From contig JBCAQO010000011.1 of the NCBI GenBank assembly GCA_039111635.1, positions 806,001-870,000 on the forward strand: a DNA stretch of 64,000 nt, written 5' to 3'. The notes beneath the pieces are model-generated. The model ran no database searches. It was not told the origin of the DNA and worked only from the letters and a program-made list of their open reading frames with translations. The DNA is from Heterobasidion occidentale (Eukaryota; Basidiomycota; Agaricomycetes; Russulales; Bondarzewiaceae). The position numbers and the translations under genes were made by a program. This document shows, one piece after another, positions 1 to 12,545 of the stretch; the first letter of the stretch is position 1; the number at the start of each line of letters is the position of its first letter.

Positions 1-207
1 AAACACCGTCAATCACTATTTCATTTATAGTGGACAGCGAGCACATACCGACTCAACGGTGTTGCAGCACTGCAGATCACCGGTGTTGCACTGGCTAGCG
101 GGGATGGTATCGCGAGCGACGGGCTTCAAGGCAGCAGGGGTCGCAGAGACCATCAGCGCGAGGCCGAGGAAGAACATCACAAAAAGGGTGGAGACGCGAG
201 CAAACAT
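1..207 (-). CDS. Class I hydrophobin, 5' exon only (cut by left window edge)
   Basis: A small secreted amphipathic wall protein of the hydrophobin family. The visible first exon is 207 down to 49 (53 codons). It starts with a hydrophobic signal peptide (MFARVSTLFVMFFLGLALMV) and reaches the first hydrophobin cysteines as C-x6-CC (CNTGDLQCC). A GT donor (gtatgt) lies at 48, directly after the codons for V-E-S. The complete hydrophobin at 10458 has an intron at exactly the same place, so the two are paralogues. The remaining five cysteines lie left of the window. The ATG at 207 was chosen because it opens the signal peptide and an upstream start would need TTG. This copy lacks the Thr/Pro-rich spacer seen in the other paralogue. 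Confidence 0.85.
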
Positions 208-324
208 TGTGAAGGAGTGCGAGTGCAAAGACGAAGAGTCGAGCGAAGGATTGGCTGAGTGAGCGAAGAAAGTAAGGCAACTGTGAGGCTGTCGAACTGA
301 AGAACTTATTCTCGAGCAGTGGGG

Positions 325-333
325 TTTTATATA
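325..333 (-). promoter_or_regulatory. TATA box of the left-edge hydrophobin
   Basis: Read on the minus strand this is TATATAAAA, about 118 bases upstream of the hydrophobin ATG at 207. The spacing leaves room for a 5' UTR of about 90 bases. The assignment is inferred from motif and distance only. Confidence 0.5.
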
Positions 334-568
334 CCTCAGGCCTTAGGACGGGTCGGCTCATGTTCTCAAAGATGTCAGTGTCTCGGCACTCCTGAGAAGA
401 TTGTGGAACATCCGTCATGGTACCGTGCTTCATCTACGAGCTGTGCTCCGCTAACCGTCCTTCGAATAGCTCCAATCGCGGGTGACATGAGTATCAAATC
501 ACCGTCGCGGCCTCGCTGGGCCCACGGTGCCGTTGGACCATGTATGTACAGGCCAATCAATTGAGTCA

Positions 569-602
569 AGCGCGCAAGAAGACGAAGCGCGCAAGAAGAC
601 GC
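569..602. repeat. Two-copy 17-base tandem repeat
   Basis: The unit AGCGCGCAAGAAGACGA occurs twice in direct succession, with the second copy ending in a variant. It lies in gene-poor DNA and is not part of a supported reading frame. Confidence 0.6.
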
Positions 603-647
603 GTCGCGCTGTATCACGTGTTCATCATCATGACGGCGCGATGTGAG

Positions 648-783
648 AGGACCCCGGCATATCCCAGCAGAGGTCAGATCCTGATTTCGGAGGGCGGTTA
701 CGGCATTTCCGTCCGCATAAATGAAGTAAATCCGTCAGCATTAGGATTGGACCTCTGTAGGGGTATGCCCGGGTTCTGATGTG
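648..783. repeat. Imperfect inverted repeat (hairpin, possible MITE remnant)
   Basis: The segment around 654-690 and the reverse complement of about 742-776 match over roughly 32 bases at about 80 percent, sharing a core such as CAGAGGTC. The two arms enclose about 50 bases. The two strands even encode similar short peptides across the arms, which is simply a result of the symmetry. It could be a decayed foldback element or a hairpin-forming transcript. I saw no terminal target-site duplication. Confidence 0.45.
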
Positions 784-3631
784 AGCGGCGAGGAAGGAGC
801 CCCCCATCATCTGGTCCTGTAATTTCCGCGGGTGCGAGGGCCTGAGAATTTAGGAATTCATTGTCCGAGCACGCTGCTCCCAGGCGGTGTATTCCCTTCT
901 CGACCCGCCTCCACGCCAAGGTTTGCTCGCCCAATGACGTGGGCTGGGGCTGCGCTTCCAATCCCCGTCGCGTTTAAGGTGGCCCTTCGGCATTTCAACA
1001 GATTTTCATCCATACACGGGCTGGGCTTCTTCATGTCCTCGATGGTGTGTAATATGCAATCTCGCCCGCCCAATGACACTTCATGCTTCCGAGCAACGCA
1101 GTTCCTACAAACGTGCTAGTGGTCCTCATGTCCAGCGCGCAAAGTATAGGAGTTAATCCGCTGCCATCGGGTCCCCCAATTCTCGGTTTCTGGTTGCGAA
1201 TCAAAAGGGTGGCCGTCGAACTGAATTATCAACCCTCGTGACGCAGGGATTTCTCATGGGCCCACGATGTACCAACGTTTCAGCTATTTTCTCATCATCG
1301 ATATCGTCAAGCGGGGCTTCTCGCTACAACAAGTCCCGTCTCGAGCATCAGAACTCTCGTCACAGATCCAATATGCCCTTTGTGAGAGAGATCCACGACC
1401 CTCATATAGGCGGACGCCCGTGTTCAGTGGAGCGTATTTCCCGTCGAGTTCATTGAATAAGTCAATGTTTTTAGGTATTTCCACGCTTCGAAGCGGACAA
1501 TCATCTGGACAAAATTGGCGTCTAGACTCCACATCTGGACACGCACGGGCGCGAACGCGGTCTGTTGGTGCGCCAACAGGTCGGTGTACACACGTCCAAG
1601 AGTGTGATCGGGGCGCTCTTCCCGCCGACTTTGTCTCTTTTTTTATAGCTACGGCGTTATAACCCTGCACTGGCATGTCCTTACATAGCTCGGACCTTTG
1701 TGGACACGGATAAGAACACATAATTGCCGCGTTGACGCGCGACCACTTCTTACGGTGCCTTGTGGTCACCGTCGCTGCCAGCTTCGTTACTTTTCTTGTG
1801 CGGGACTTACATACGATGCACCCTCGAACGCGAGCTCAGGATTCTGTCGAGGCGCGCTTCCCGTCGCACCCATGGCGCGGACGCGTTCCCACATTCCCCA
1901 TCCGTCCACAAGGTACAGCTTTGATCCGTCGAAGTGGCAAGGCGCGCACATCATGATGAGCCACGTCGGCGGCCCTTCTTCCTTGTCACTCCATGCTCCA
2001 ACTTTTCATTCACCTTGTATTCGTCCTTCGCAGGCTCCATATGCATCATGCTGGCAAGTACCGTCTCTGCACGACTTGTGATGAGGCGGTGAACCCAGCA
2101 CAGGCTCCGAAACGCACATGTCTTGAACACGTGTGTCGCCGTAATGAAAGTCAAACAGCGACCTATATCCGCGATGAAATTTCTGAGCGGGAAGTGCGTC
2201 GTGGTTCGTACGTCCGCTACCCTTGGCACTATGGTTTTTACAAGTCGTAAGCACCTAACAACCCTCAAAGTACCATGAACTTAGCTGCATTCTGTACCCT
2301 GCGTACGAATTCCGTGTATTTTTGTCTTCAGCGAATCTCGACTGGGGCGCCAATGGATGTCATCTTCCGAGACGCGGCCGTCATAGCCTATGGAGCCACA
2401 GCTGCCCCGACCTTTCCTCGATCGTCGAGCTATTAGCTTCCGAACTGCGCGCTCCGACTGGGTAGCGTTGATTTCCATTCTCCGACGTGCACCGTGCCAG
2501 TGTTCTGAATCAGCAAACTGTCACTGGTCGACTCGTCTGATGGCACATCGGGGACGTCTAATTGGCTGTGCCCGCGTCGTGCCGCGTAAAAACTCCCACA
2601 GCCCCTTGCAATATCACCTTTAGCTGTCAGTTCACGATCTTCTCCGATATCTGCAGGACATGGTCCGCTCCGCACCCGGCTGCATGCGCTCGTGCCTCCT
2701 ACGGTGCTCTAAGTCTCCCGTGCCTGGGCAGATCTTTCTATGAGCATCTTCAGGTCCCGAGTATCATATTATGTCTCTTCACAGACATTTATTGGTCTCA
2801 TGAGTGGGGTGTGGAGCATCAGCTGTTTCTTTGAAACCTTGTACTGTCCGACTCTCGCTGCCGCGCTGCCCGCCCAAGTGTCCAACCTCCCGCATCATGC
2901 CGCGCCACTTATAGAATCCCTGAGGTCATGGTCGATCCTCGGCCGCGCGACAATGCGCGCACATATCTGGTATAAAGCCAATTTTCTTGGAGCTTTCATT
3001 TCCGGATGCCGCGAGAGGACCTATTTTTTTTGGGTACCGTAATCCGATCACCCGCTACTTCGAGCGTTTTGCTCCCTCGCCCACCCTGCACGACGGACCG
3101 CGTTTGGGGGCGTCGCTGACCCAAGTGTCCATTCGGGACACGCTCTCCCCAGCAGTTGCTACGGATCGTGCCACCGGGTTACGTCCGTCAGGTCCCTGAA
3201 GAGGAGAAGTTTTAGCAAGGCGAAGCTGCCCAGGTCTCGCAGCGGCACGGAACCAATGATCAAATGGAAGCAATCAAGCCGCTTTCTGACCATCGAGTTA
3301 GTCTCGACACTTCGTGGACTGTTGCTCTCAGCCCGCTGCGCGGCCCACACCGCAAACAGCAGGTCGACTTCCTCCAACATCGTCTGCGACGCTCAAAAAG
3401 ACATGGACGAGCGTCTTGCAGTTCGCGCTTGATTAATGTATTCCGATCGGTGTTTACCAGAACCAGGACCTATAGTAAGACATGATCTCCCCTATCTGCA
3501 TCCGCCTTATGAGTATCCTATTCCAACAGTCGTCCTTATGTATAAGTTTCGAATCCAACGATGATGTTCTCAGAACCCCGAGCAATCACCCTTCCCGCTG
3601 CCCAGCCCTTCCCGTAAGTACGCTGCTCAGG

Positions 3632-3659
3632 CCTGGGGCCTCAGGCCTGAGGCCCCAGG
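3632..3659. repeat. Perfect 28-base GC-rich palindrome
   Basis: The sequence from 3632 to 3659 equals its own reverse complement without mismatch. Its left half is CCTGGGGCCTCAGG and the centre is AGGCCT. The next flanking pair (3631 and 3660) does not match, so the symmetry is exactly 28 bases. It lies in gene-poor DNA, with no supported gene nearer than the DUF3433-like gene whose stop is at 4195. Confidence 0.85.
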
Positions 3660-4194
3660 TCTCGCTCTGTCCATGGAGTATAGCATGCACCGGTGATTTT
3701 TCAATCATATAGACATTCGAATGCTTGTATCGGATGCTACTCTCCCATGCTTCCCTCAAGCTGCCCGACAATCCTCTGCTTTCGGTAACAACTTGGCTGC
3801 TTGCGTCTGACCTACTGAATCTCGTCCGTTCACCATTCTGGGCCCCCATACTGGCGCCTGTTCTGGCCCACGAGCCTGAGTTAGACTGTCCGAATGCTTC
3901 TTCCAACCATAGGCCCGACCCGTTTGAGTAACGACACGGCATCTACTCACACGGCCACAAGGCAGACTTACGCATAGCATGTCAGCCCATCGCTAAAGCC
4001 GAAGAAGGCGTGGTCTCCCGTTCCGGGTCATATTCACGCCTTGCGAATCATCACTTACTCACCCAGCAAAGGCACAAGATTTACAGTAAGCGCTAGCACG
4101 TACCGTACGACAGACAGAGAACAGTCCAGTTCCAAAAGTCCAGTCCAAAAACACTCTAGAGTATAGATACAAAGCCTAGACCAAGAAGAACCCC

Positions 4195-6993
4195 TCAAAC
4201 GTCCTCCACATGCCCTTCCCTTTCCCTTCTCGAGTTGTCATACTCGGAAACAGTCGCAAGCGGGGTCGAGCTGCGGTTCGTGAGAGGAGGGCGGTCGCTG
4301 TACCTTTCCGTACTCACACCCCTCCCGCTCCCAGCACTCTCCCTACTCTCCATTCGCCCATGCCTCTGCCCCATAAGCGCCATCATCGAAAGCTCCCTAG
4401 CGTCCGGCGTGCTCGGCGCACTCGGTCCACCAAAAGCGACAGCTCTGTCGTCGACCACGATCGCCCCGGTCCTCTTGTCTAACCTGAAGCGCAGCCCTTC
4501 CAACTTCTTCCGCATGCGCTCTTCGTCATCGTATGGCAGCAGCAGCTCGCCAAATCCAGAGCGGGATGTTTGCGACACGACCGTTGCGATCGAGCCTGGC
4601 GCATGCGTCAGGTAGACTTCTCGTCGAGAGCGCCAGTGTATGATATGCGTGCTAATAATGATGATGCCCACGGCGATGAGGCTGACTGATAACAGATGGC
4701 TTGGAATGGGGCTAGAGGTACAGTCAGCGACAACATCGGTTGATATCAAAATGAAGGGACAGACGTAATCCACAGACGCGGCGCAAGCTCTGTCAATACA
4801 GCTGGCACTTGGTCAGTGACTGAAACGAAATATACGGATTTCGCGGCTAGCGCCAAATATTGCCTCTGAAGCTCTCAATGAGTGCTAGACACATACTTTT
4901 CAGTGAGTGTACGTACATAGACCTGAGTGGTTCGATCGACGAATCCGTCTACATCCTGAAAGACGGAATCAATGCCGTCATCTGCTTGGATGGCGGAACG
5001 GAATATGGCGCCCGGAATCTCAGTCTTGATGGTAAGTGCGCGTGCATTGATATTCACATCCGTGCTGTTGTCGAAGATGAGGCTAAAAGCACAAGATGAG
5101 GAAAACAAGCAAGAGATAATGAACATAAAGCCCCACCCATTGTATGCGTTTCCGTTCAATGGGCTGCCAGAAACGTTGTTCGCAGTGGGATAATTACCGA
5201 GCTTCGTAGCATTGATCAGGCTCCCAGTAGCCAAATCTGCATTCGCCATGATATCGAACAACTGTATGCTGGGTGTACAGAACACGCCCTTGGCCTCATG
5301 CGATCCGTCACCTTTCACATGGTAGTACCAGAAAAATACCGGTTGTTGCGTTATATTCACAGAGGCATTGCCACAGTGGGGAACGTTTGTAACACCATAT
5401 TGCTGATTGGCATCGCTTGGACTGAAGAAGACTGGACCTAGCTGACATCCGTCGACAGAGGTGGCATTGACGCTGAATTGAGACGGGTTGGAGGTAGAGA
5501 GTGTCAAATCAATGGGGTTGGCGCATTCGACGTCGGTCTGAACCCCTGTAGTGTTGACAGCGACGGTCCCATTGAAGTATTGTTCCGTTGGAAACTATCC
5601 ACCAGCGGATGAGTGATACCGGCATTGGACATATTAACAAACGTCAGACGCACAATGAATTCTGCTGCAGCCCATCCACCCTGGACGAAGGGAGGATCCG
5701 GAAGGTCGTTGTACACTCGAAGGAATCAAGGATGAGATTAGACTTTCCATGGAGATCTGAGATCCAAGTACCTGAAGCTGCGGCAAACTGATGCCAAGTG
5801 TTAGGACGCCGTATTTCACACGATAACAAACATACTCACTCCCGCAGACGCGGCGAAGGCATTCAGATCAGCGACATCTGGAGAGAGACCGATGGTACGG
5901 ATGCTGGTCGCGGCAAATTCTACACATCGCCTCGCTTAATATGGCGTGATAAGGCTCGAAGATAGCGCTCTAGCCCACCTGACGACTCCGGAAGCTGCCT
6001 GATAGAAAATAGAGATCCAGCCAGAGGTTGCCAGAGCCACGACGATATGACTGTGAACGATGATAGGGCGATGATCTTATGCTTGCGCTTCATGGACTGG
6101 TATGCGACCAAAAATCGGCTAAAATTAGAAAAGAACAGAATTAGAGAGTTTGGTAGAGACTGTGGCTATATGTACTCACTTCATGGCAATCTGCGCACAG
6201 ATAAGGTAATTAGGATCGCCTAATGATTTTTTGTGAATATCACTTGAGAACGTACATAATCCAACAATAAACCATCTTCTGCACGAGCATGCCCTTTGGA
6301 CAGCACGATATATGGCTGTTACGTTCATGAGACAGGGACAGAAGACAAGACAAAACACGCCTCACCTGCCACCAGCGCATCATCCAGTCAAACGTTGTGA
6401 CTGTGAATGCGATTGGGATGATCATGGCCGTAGGAAAGAACGACTGTGTTGTAGGAGTCAATTTTAGCAAGATATCAACTCATACACACGTACTGTGAGG
6501 AACTGCGTTGAGACAAGTGGGATTTTGTTTTCTCGTGGAACATGGAAACCTAGAAGAGTTCTTGTTAAGTCAGGCTATAGAGGGTGTAAATGACGCAATG
6601 CTCACCACCATCCCTTTGAGAGAAAAACAACGCGATCTCCAACGCGAGTGCAATGAGAATCATAATCGTGGCTCCTGTCATAACCACTCCCAACCTCAAG
6701 GAAAAAGGCTCCTACACCACCATCATGCGTCGATCAACAACCGACCTGAGAGGCATTGCCGCTCAGAGACGACTCACGAATTTCGGTGGTCTCTTCTCCT
6801 CTGTCCCAGGCGTCGGTATCTGAGAAACCGAGCTCCTGAAGCTTCCTCTGGACAGCGCAGAGAAATCGGAAGGCACATTGCTGAATCGTGAAGTTGGGCG
6901 TGGGGGTGAATATGATGAAGATCGCAGTTTCTCAGACAAGAGAGCCTCTTTGTCTCGGTCGACAGACAGCCGATTGTAGAGTGGCCCGCTCAT
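4195..6993 (-). CDS. DUF3433-like fungal multi-pass membrane protein
   Basis: A predicted 674-residue integral membrane protein of unknown function, resembling the fungal DUF3433 family. Fourteen exons join in perfect phase: 6778-6993, 6606-6711, 6494-6549, 6366-6443, 6256-6315, 6180-6190, 5979-6118, 5840-5919, 5772-5787, 5654-5715, 5137-5594, 4913-5082, 4765-4819, 4195-4711. The N-terminus (about 85 residues) is soluble and Ser/Pro-rich. Helices follow, such as LGVVMTGATIMILIALALEI and TAMIIPIAFTV. Family-like features are the motif PYIVLSKGHARAEDGLLLDY before an NRF-type helix, a long N-glycosylation-rich outer domain, and near the C-terminus a helix then THAPGSIATVVS. The start MSGPLYNRL was preferred over an in-frame ATG at 7053, because only the downstream part looks coding. 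Smallest exon 11 bases. Family assignment is from motif memory. Confidence 0.8.
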
Positions 6994-9900
6994 GGTTGTC
7001 GGCGGGCAAGTCGTGAAGGTCGTTATGAGCAGGAGGGACGTTGGGTTGGGCACAGCCCAGAGGCTGAATGCAGCCGCAATGCGTGGGCGCCGCAGGCGAC
7101 GGGTTTCTCGGAGTCTCTGCTGATTGCCATATTTGGACGTGTCGGCGCTTGATTATTGTCTGGCTGTTCTGACGCCAGTGAACAGCAAGACCTCCAAGTA
7201 GGCTGTGTCTCCTGTTCGAGGCGTTCGTTGTATGCGCACATCAAAGTAGGATCTGAAGAGATTCAAGAAGAGCTGTTGCTGGAAGTTGCAGTAGACTATG
7301 TCTACCTCAGTTTGAAAGCCCGCGAATTTCATCGGCCTCGCCTGAGGCCCTGCAACTGCCTTATACCGAAGATGCGTTGACCCGGCCCACAGTGTACGGT
7401 ATTTTGACTTGGAGATATGACGCATTCATTACCTGCCTCTACGATCGCAGGCAATCTGACAGAGCAAATTAACTCTTCAAAACGCCGGCATTCCTCCGCT
7501 GAGCTGTACTGTGCGCATGTCTTTTGACATATAATCAGGACCGACCGGCACAGACAGTGCTCACATCCGACAATTGGTCAGTACACCAAGCCATGCAGGT
7601 TTGAATCTTATGATAACTTTTCCCCGAATGCCACTCGCTCTAATGATGACAATTCTCTAAAGGACACAATTCCTTTACGTTCGAGTGTCGACGTATGTGG
7701 ACCGTCTCTCATTCAAGTGTCTTCAAGCTTCGCTCCTTTTGCTGCTTCGAACAGCTGGAAACCTCATACATGTTTCGTATAGCATTTAAGATTCTCACTC
7801 AGAACGCGCTTGCGCTACTCTGGCTATCCACGAAGAACAAGTAACATCGACGAAAAATCAATCAATGATACCAAGGGAAATCGCAAGGTTCATCTGAGTG
7901 GAGGGCGTAGAGCACCGTATCAGTCTGTCTATCTGTCCGTCCACCCAACCGTCAGCGACTGTAATCAACCTCATTGCCCCGTCAATCCGCCGTGCGATGA
8001 GTAGGCTACCAAGCCAGACAGCATCCGACTTGCACGTGCCTGACCAGGCTTTCTCGGTATGTTGTATTATGGACCAGTCCGACTCGGTCAGCCTCCTCTC
8101 AACGTCAACCTTGGAGTACAAATATGGAATAAAGGATTTGAGGGAGCTGGTTGTTCGATCCTTGTCGCGCTGTCTCCTTTGTCGTCATCCGTTGATGGCC
8201 GTTGAAAGGGTTCTTATTCCAAAAGACCTCACGGTTGTGTCTGCGATATAGATATGGCTTGTCAACTAGTTATGATCCACTATGCGGAACGGGTCTGAGC
8301 ACCTCCGTAATGTCAAGAGACTGCCAACGGTATGATGAAGGAATCTGATCTGGTACATTTGAGAGCAATAAGATGCTGTGTGTATCCTGAATTCGAGATT
8401 CGGACCTTGCCTACTGAATCGCACGTCCACCAACCTATGACATGTTCCGATGGACCACTGAGAGACGTTTTCTGATGAGGTACGGTAAGAAATCATGCGC
8501 AAGTCGTTAGGCAATGCAGGTACTAATATCAGTGTCTGAAAGATGTGTGAGTTGGATCACGTTGGCGGGTCAATCAAAAAGAAACCCCGACTAGTACATC
8601 GGAGGGCAAGTACTGTACCACAGACGAAGTAGCTTTTGATGAGCGTGTAGGATTTCTATGCACAATCTGTTCAGAACAGCAATGAAGCGTATCTTAGCTT
8701 AGCATAATATAGGCGAGGAGGTGAAAGTACTGCGCTCGGTTTTAGTGTTGACGACATCTTGGATTCTCAGGTGCTTAGCTCCCAAGATTCCCGCCGACGT
8801 GCGCAATGGTGAACGTCAGGTACAATGGCAAGCAAGCTGTCACTCACTGGGTAGAATCCAGTACGCTCCAAGCGATGCAGCCCTGAACATGGTCACAGTG
8901 AAGCCATAGGTGAACGTTGGAGCATGCTTGATCAACAGACAGTATCAGATGTCCGGCCATTGTGCCCAGTTGCAGCCAATGGTGCCACACTTTGAAGATG
9001 TCTGACATGACTGCGAGGTTGAACGATGCGTTCTACAGAAGATTGGTGATGACGGGTGTAGTGCCTGACTTGATTCTCAGCAAAATAAGTTAAAGGAAAC
9101 CATAGATGACGAGAAAATATCCCTCTGACATACTGCTACTCAACCACTTGAACGAGCCCCACGGGAAAAAAATCGTCACATCTTCCTTCGTTTTGTGGCC
9201 TCAAGACGTTCACATCGGACACAAATGTAAGACCCGATGACAGCAGCTCCTTGCAGGCTTGTACCAACAGCTGCCAGCGGCCACTGAAAGACGTCAGTGC
9301 AGACAGCAGAGCCTATCTGCACAAAACTACAGTTTAGGGAAGGAAGGCCATCGGTCACAGATATGCGCTGACAGGCGTACCGTGCTGTGATCTCTTAGAG
9401 GAGCCTCCGCATGGGTGAGAGGGTGCCACACTAGACTCGAGCTTGAAGCACAATCTCAGTGATCAAGCACACTGACTGTGCCTGTGAATCTGTAATCGAA
9501 TCGCTGGTCGCCGTCTTAGCCCCAACAGTTGAGACGGCCCGGACACGTCACGTGGGGAGAAATGGGACCATGAAAAAAAGCCGAAGCAGGCGCCCATACC
9601 TGTGCAGGCCCGTTTGCTGGAATCCTTGGACCGACTGGAAAGTGCTTGCCAGCTGTGTGAAATACCTCGTATAGGCTTATTACCTCTTCGGCCTTGTGCG
9701 CTTCCAACGAGGTACTTGCTCACCCACCACGAGCTTCGAGTCCGTCCCGGTATGTACCCGCTGTCATGACCGGAATAGACTCCCTCTTGGTCCTTGAAGC
9801 CCTTGAAGCTTGAGGATCCTCGGTGACGTATAATTTCAGCAAGGCTGTTTCGAAACGAAAGCAGCTGAATAGAGTTTGTGCGACCTCGGTGCCTCGACTT

Positions 9901-10374
9901 GCTTTGCTCCAATGGGGTTGGATCTACAGAGACCAAGGGTGGCAGACATCTGTGCAAAATCGCTGCCTCCAAGAAGATATTGGTCCGAGAGTCAATGCGA
10001 ACCCGGGCTTGGCATATCATTCTGTCAATGGTCATCGGTTTATTCTCGTCAGATTAGTCCATCACTGCCGCTGCTGTCACCTTCGGGGCTTCCATCTTGT
10101 CGCTTCCCACAGACTTAACAACGCCGTGGCCTTAGCGGACGACCGGTGTGCTGGCCAGCGTCCGCCTTGTGCGACCTTTTTCGCGGACCCTTGGGCCCAC
10201 GCTTGACCGAGCGGTCTGGAGGATGTCACCGCTTCGGAAATTTTCGCCTCCAGACTGGGCCCCTCTGCACCGTCTCCCAGGTGCATTTGGCACCTTTTCA
10301 CCTGCTAGCGCCCAAACTCCATTGATGCTTGGAACCGAGTAAGGTAAGAGCTCTGGATGAGTCCTGCAGAGAAT
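6994..10374. other. Long stretch without a supported gene
   Basis: The minus strand holds a few short hydrophobic frames, for example 9176-9358 and a fragment near 8830-8930 that reads TFTYGFTVTMFRAASLGAYW and ends at a GTGAGT donor. I could not join these into an in-frame gene or place them in a family. They might be remnants of a decayed membrane-protein gene. The 190-codon frame at 9463-10035 (-) looks random. No tRNA or repeat was recognised. Confidence 0.4.
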
Positions 10375-10382
10375 CATATAAA
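10375..10382 (+). promoter_or_regulatory. TATA box of hydrophobin
   Basis: CATATAAA lies 76-83 bases upstream of the hydrophobin ATG at 10458, the usual distance for highly expressed fungal genes. Confidence 0.65.
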
Positions 10383-10457
10383 GGGTGGACACCCACCGTC
10401 CTTAGTTCGACAGCCCGCAGATCTTACCCAGTTGCAAGCTTCATCTCAATCCTTACA

Positions 10458-11044
10458 ATGTTCTTCCGCATCTCCACCGTCTTTGTCGTGGCTTTGGCCG
10501 CCTTCGCTACGGCCTCGCCCGCTCCTTGGGGCGCACCCCCTCCTACCACCACCACTCACCCTCCCGTTACCACTACCGTCACCGTGGTACGTTAGTATGT
10601 ATGCAACACGTTCTATGCTCTCCTCATCCTTTGAATTCTAGACGGCTCCGGCCACCACCACGACTATCCCCGCCAGTCAATGCAACACTGGTGATGCTCA
10701 ATGCTGCAACTCGGTTCAATCGGTACGAATCAATATGTATCCTCTGTGAGAGCGTCGTATCTCATCTTTGGATGTCTTACAGGCCGGCGCTCCTGCTGTC
10801 ACCAGTCTCCTTGGCTTGTTGGGTATTGTCATCCAGGACCTCAATGTTCTCGTCGGCTTGAGCTGCAGCCCTATCTCGATCATCGGCGTTGGAGGCGGTG
10901 CGAACTGCGTTCAGCAGCCCGTCTGCTGCGAGAACAACAACTTCGTATGTTGATATCTCTTTGATTGATCTATCACACTCATACAGCATCTTCTAGAACG
11001 GGTTGATCAACATCGGTTGCACGCCGATCAACATCTTCCTTTAA
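10458..11044 (+). CDS. Class I hydrophobin, complete
   Basis: A secreted cysteine-rich protein that self-assembles at air-water and wall surfaces. Exons are 10458-10586, 10642-10722, 10783-10944 and 10997-11044 (139 residues), all with GT-AG introns of 52-60 bases and a TATA box upstream. The order is a signal peptide ([20 protein letters not shown]), a Thr/Pro-rich spacer, then the eight-cysteine pattern: C-x6-CC, a long hydrophobic loop, LSC, NC, VCCENN and a last IGC near the C-terminus. The spacing between C3 and C4 is long, typical of class I. The intron after V-Q-S matches that of the partial hydrophobin at the left edge, so these are paralogues about 10 kb apart in opposite orientation. 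Confidence 0.95.
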
Positions 11045-12545
11045 GTTCGTCAGCTCACGGGCGAGCAATGGCGGGCTTGATGTTGAGCATTGAGGATGTA
11101 TGCTACATCCCGGACATTGATTCCCCACTACTCACCCGTTCCTTGAACTCTGCGTCACTCACTTGGCTACTCGTTCTGTCACGAATTAATGCATTGCTGT
11201 TTCGTTTGACTTCCGCTTGACTTCTTGCTGATTCTCCGCGTGAAACACCAAGTATTGACGGCCGTGATATCTGATTGATGTTTACAAAGTCGGCGCTCAG
11301 TGGGCTATTTGAACGTCTTCAGGGTTGGTTATGCACTGATTTGACAGCACCCCGAAAGCAGCGCATAACAAAGATTTTTGGATTAAATCTCGGTGCTTCC
11401 AAAGATTCCGACTCCTCGGTGGATAAGTGTTGACAGATCGTCAGTAAATATACAAGAGACCAGTGGCGCACGCGCATAGCGGCTGTCCATCGAAGGCAGT
11501 GCTTGCTAGATTCGATGGCTCAGCTTGATCACGTCGACGAGCAGTACTTATCTCCACTCGAAAACTCCCACCGACTCATACATGGATCAAGTAGATGGAC
11601 TTGCTCGCTCCCACTGATCAGGATGTTTTCGTTTGTCGTCATGACACCACGTTCTAGTGTTTCTGCATGGCGTTCTCGCCCCATCGAAGAACGTCCTGTT
11701 CATTTCTACCTGCTCGTGCTGCATGAATCGTCTCGTCATCCTCAAATGGGCAGGACATGGGCGCATTAGCATCGACGTGAGGACGGGTGCCAAGTGACTG
11801 CCAGGTTCCGTAGATGCCTGGTGAATCACGACGTCACAAGTTGGGTGATTGAACGGTGATAGCTGTGTATACAAGACTCCAAGGAGGCGTCAAGGTCGTT
11901 CTTGCGAGCCGGTATCTTCCCTGCGCAGACACGTGGGACCCTGCGGGACAGTGTTCGATATCGTGGCATATATTTCGACTTGTTACTTACATATCCGATG
12001 TCGTCAGTATTGGGAGTGGAGCTTTATTCACTGTCCGTTCGTACACGACAGATGGGCCGTGCTATGGAGCATGATCCGTGCCGCTTCTTGAGGCTTTCAG
12101 AAAACAAGCTGTATAATGATCAGGTATTAACAATCAGCGGTGTACATCTTGGTCGGAGGGACTCTAAGGATGGACCTAATCTACCAAAGCTTCAAAGACG
12201 AAGGGAGGCGGCTATCGGTTTCGCCGAAATGCGGTCAAGGCGTCGATCAAAGCCACTCAAGAGCTTGAACGTAAATTATGATGGTCGTATATGAGCGAGC
12301 GTGTACATTGTTAATACGCCTTGGGCTGCGACGACACATCTCAAGCAACGTGTAGGAAGGTGAAGGAGAGTGAAGCCTGGTGTGGCGGAAAAGGCGGAAG
12401 CCACGTTGCATATCGGACTCCGCTTGAAAGGCTAGCGATGACCCTAAACCCGAACACCAGCCTTTTTGACTTGTCTCCCCCACCCTTCATACCTTTCCTC
12501 AACCACCCTTGACGAACACCTCCGGTCTCACTCCCATCCTGCCAT
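11045..12545. other. Intergenic, hydrophobin 3' side to tubulin promoter
   Basis: No supported gene. The last 80 bases before the tubulin 5' UTR intron are pyrimidine-rich (for example CTTTCCTCAACCACCC), as is common upstream of strongly expressed fungal genes. Confidence 0.5.

Larger units (their letters stand above)
334..4194. other. Gene-poor region, no supported coding gene
   Basis: Open frames here are short, occur on both strands equally, and none resembles a known family or joins across plausible introns. Apart from the tandem repeat, hairpin and palindrome listed separately, I see no transposase, reverse transcriptase or RNA gene. It may be decayed transposon or intergenic DNA. Confidence 0.5.

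Noticed and set aside
1284..1769. 161-codon minus-strand frame overlapping a 131-codon plus-strand frame
   Set aside because: Both strands are open by chance in GC-rich DNA and neither product resembles a protein family.
9463..10035. 190-codon minus-strand frame
   Set aside because: Composition looks random, no family motif, no signal or domain, and no splice extension gave a coherent protein.
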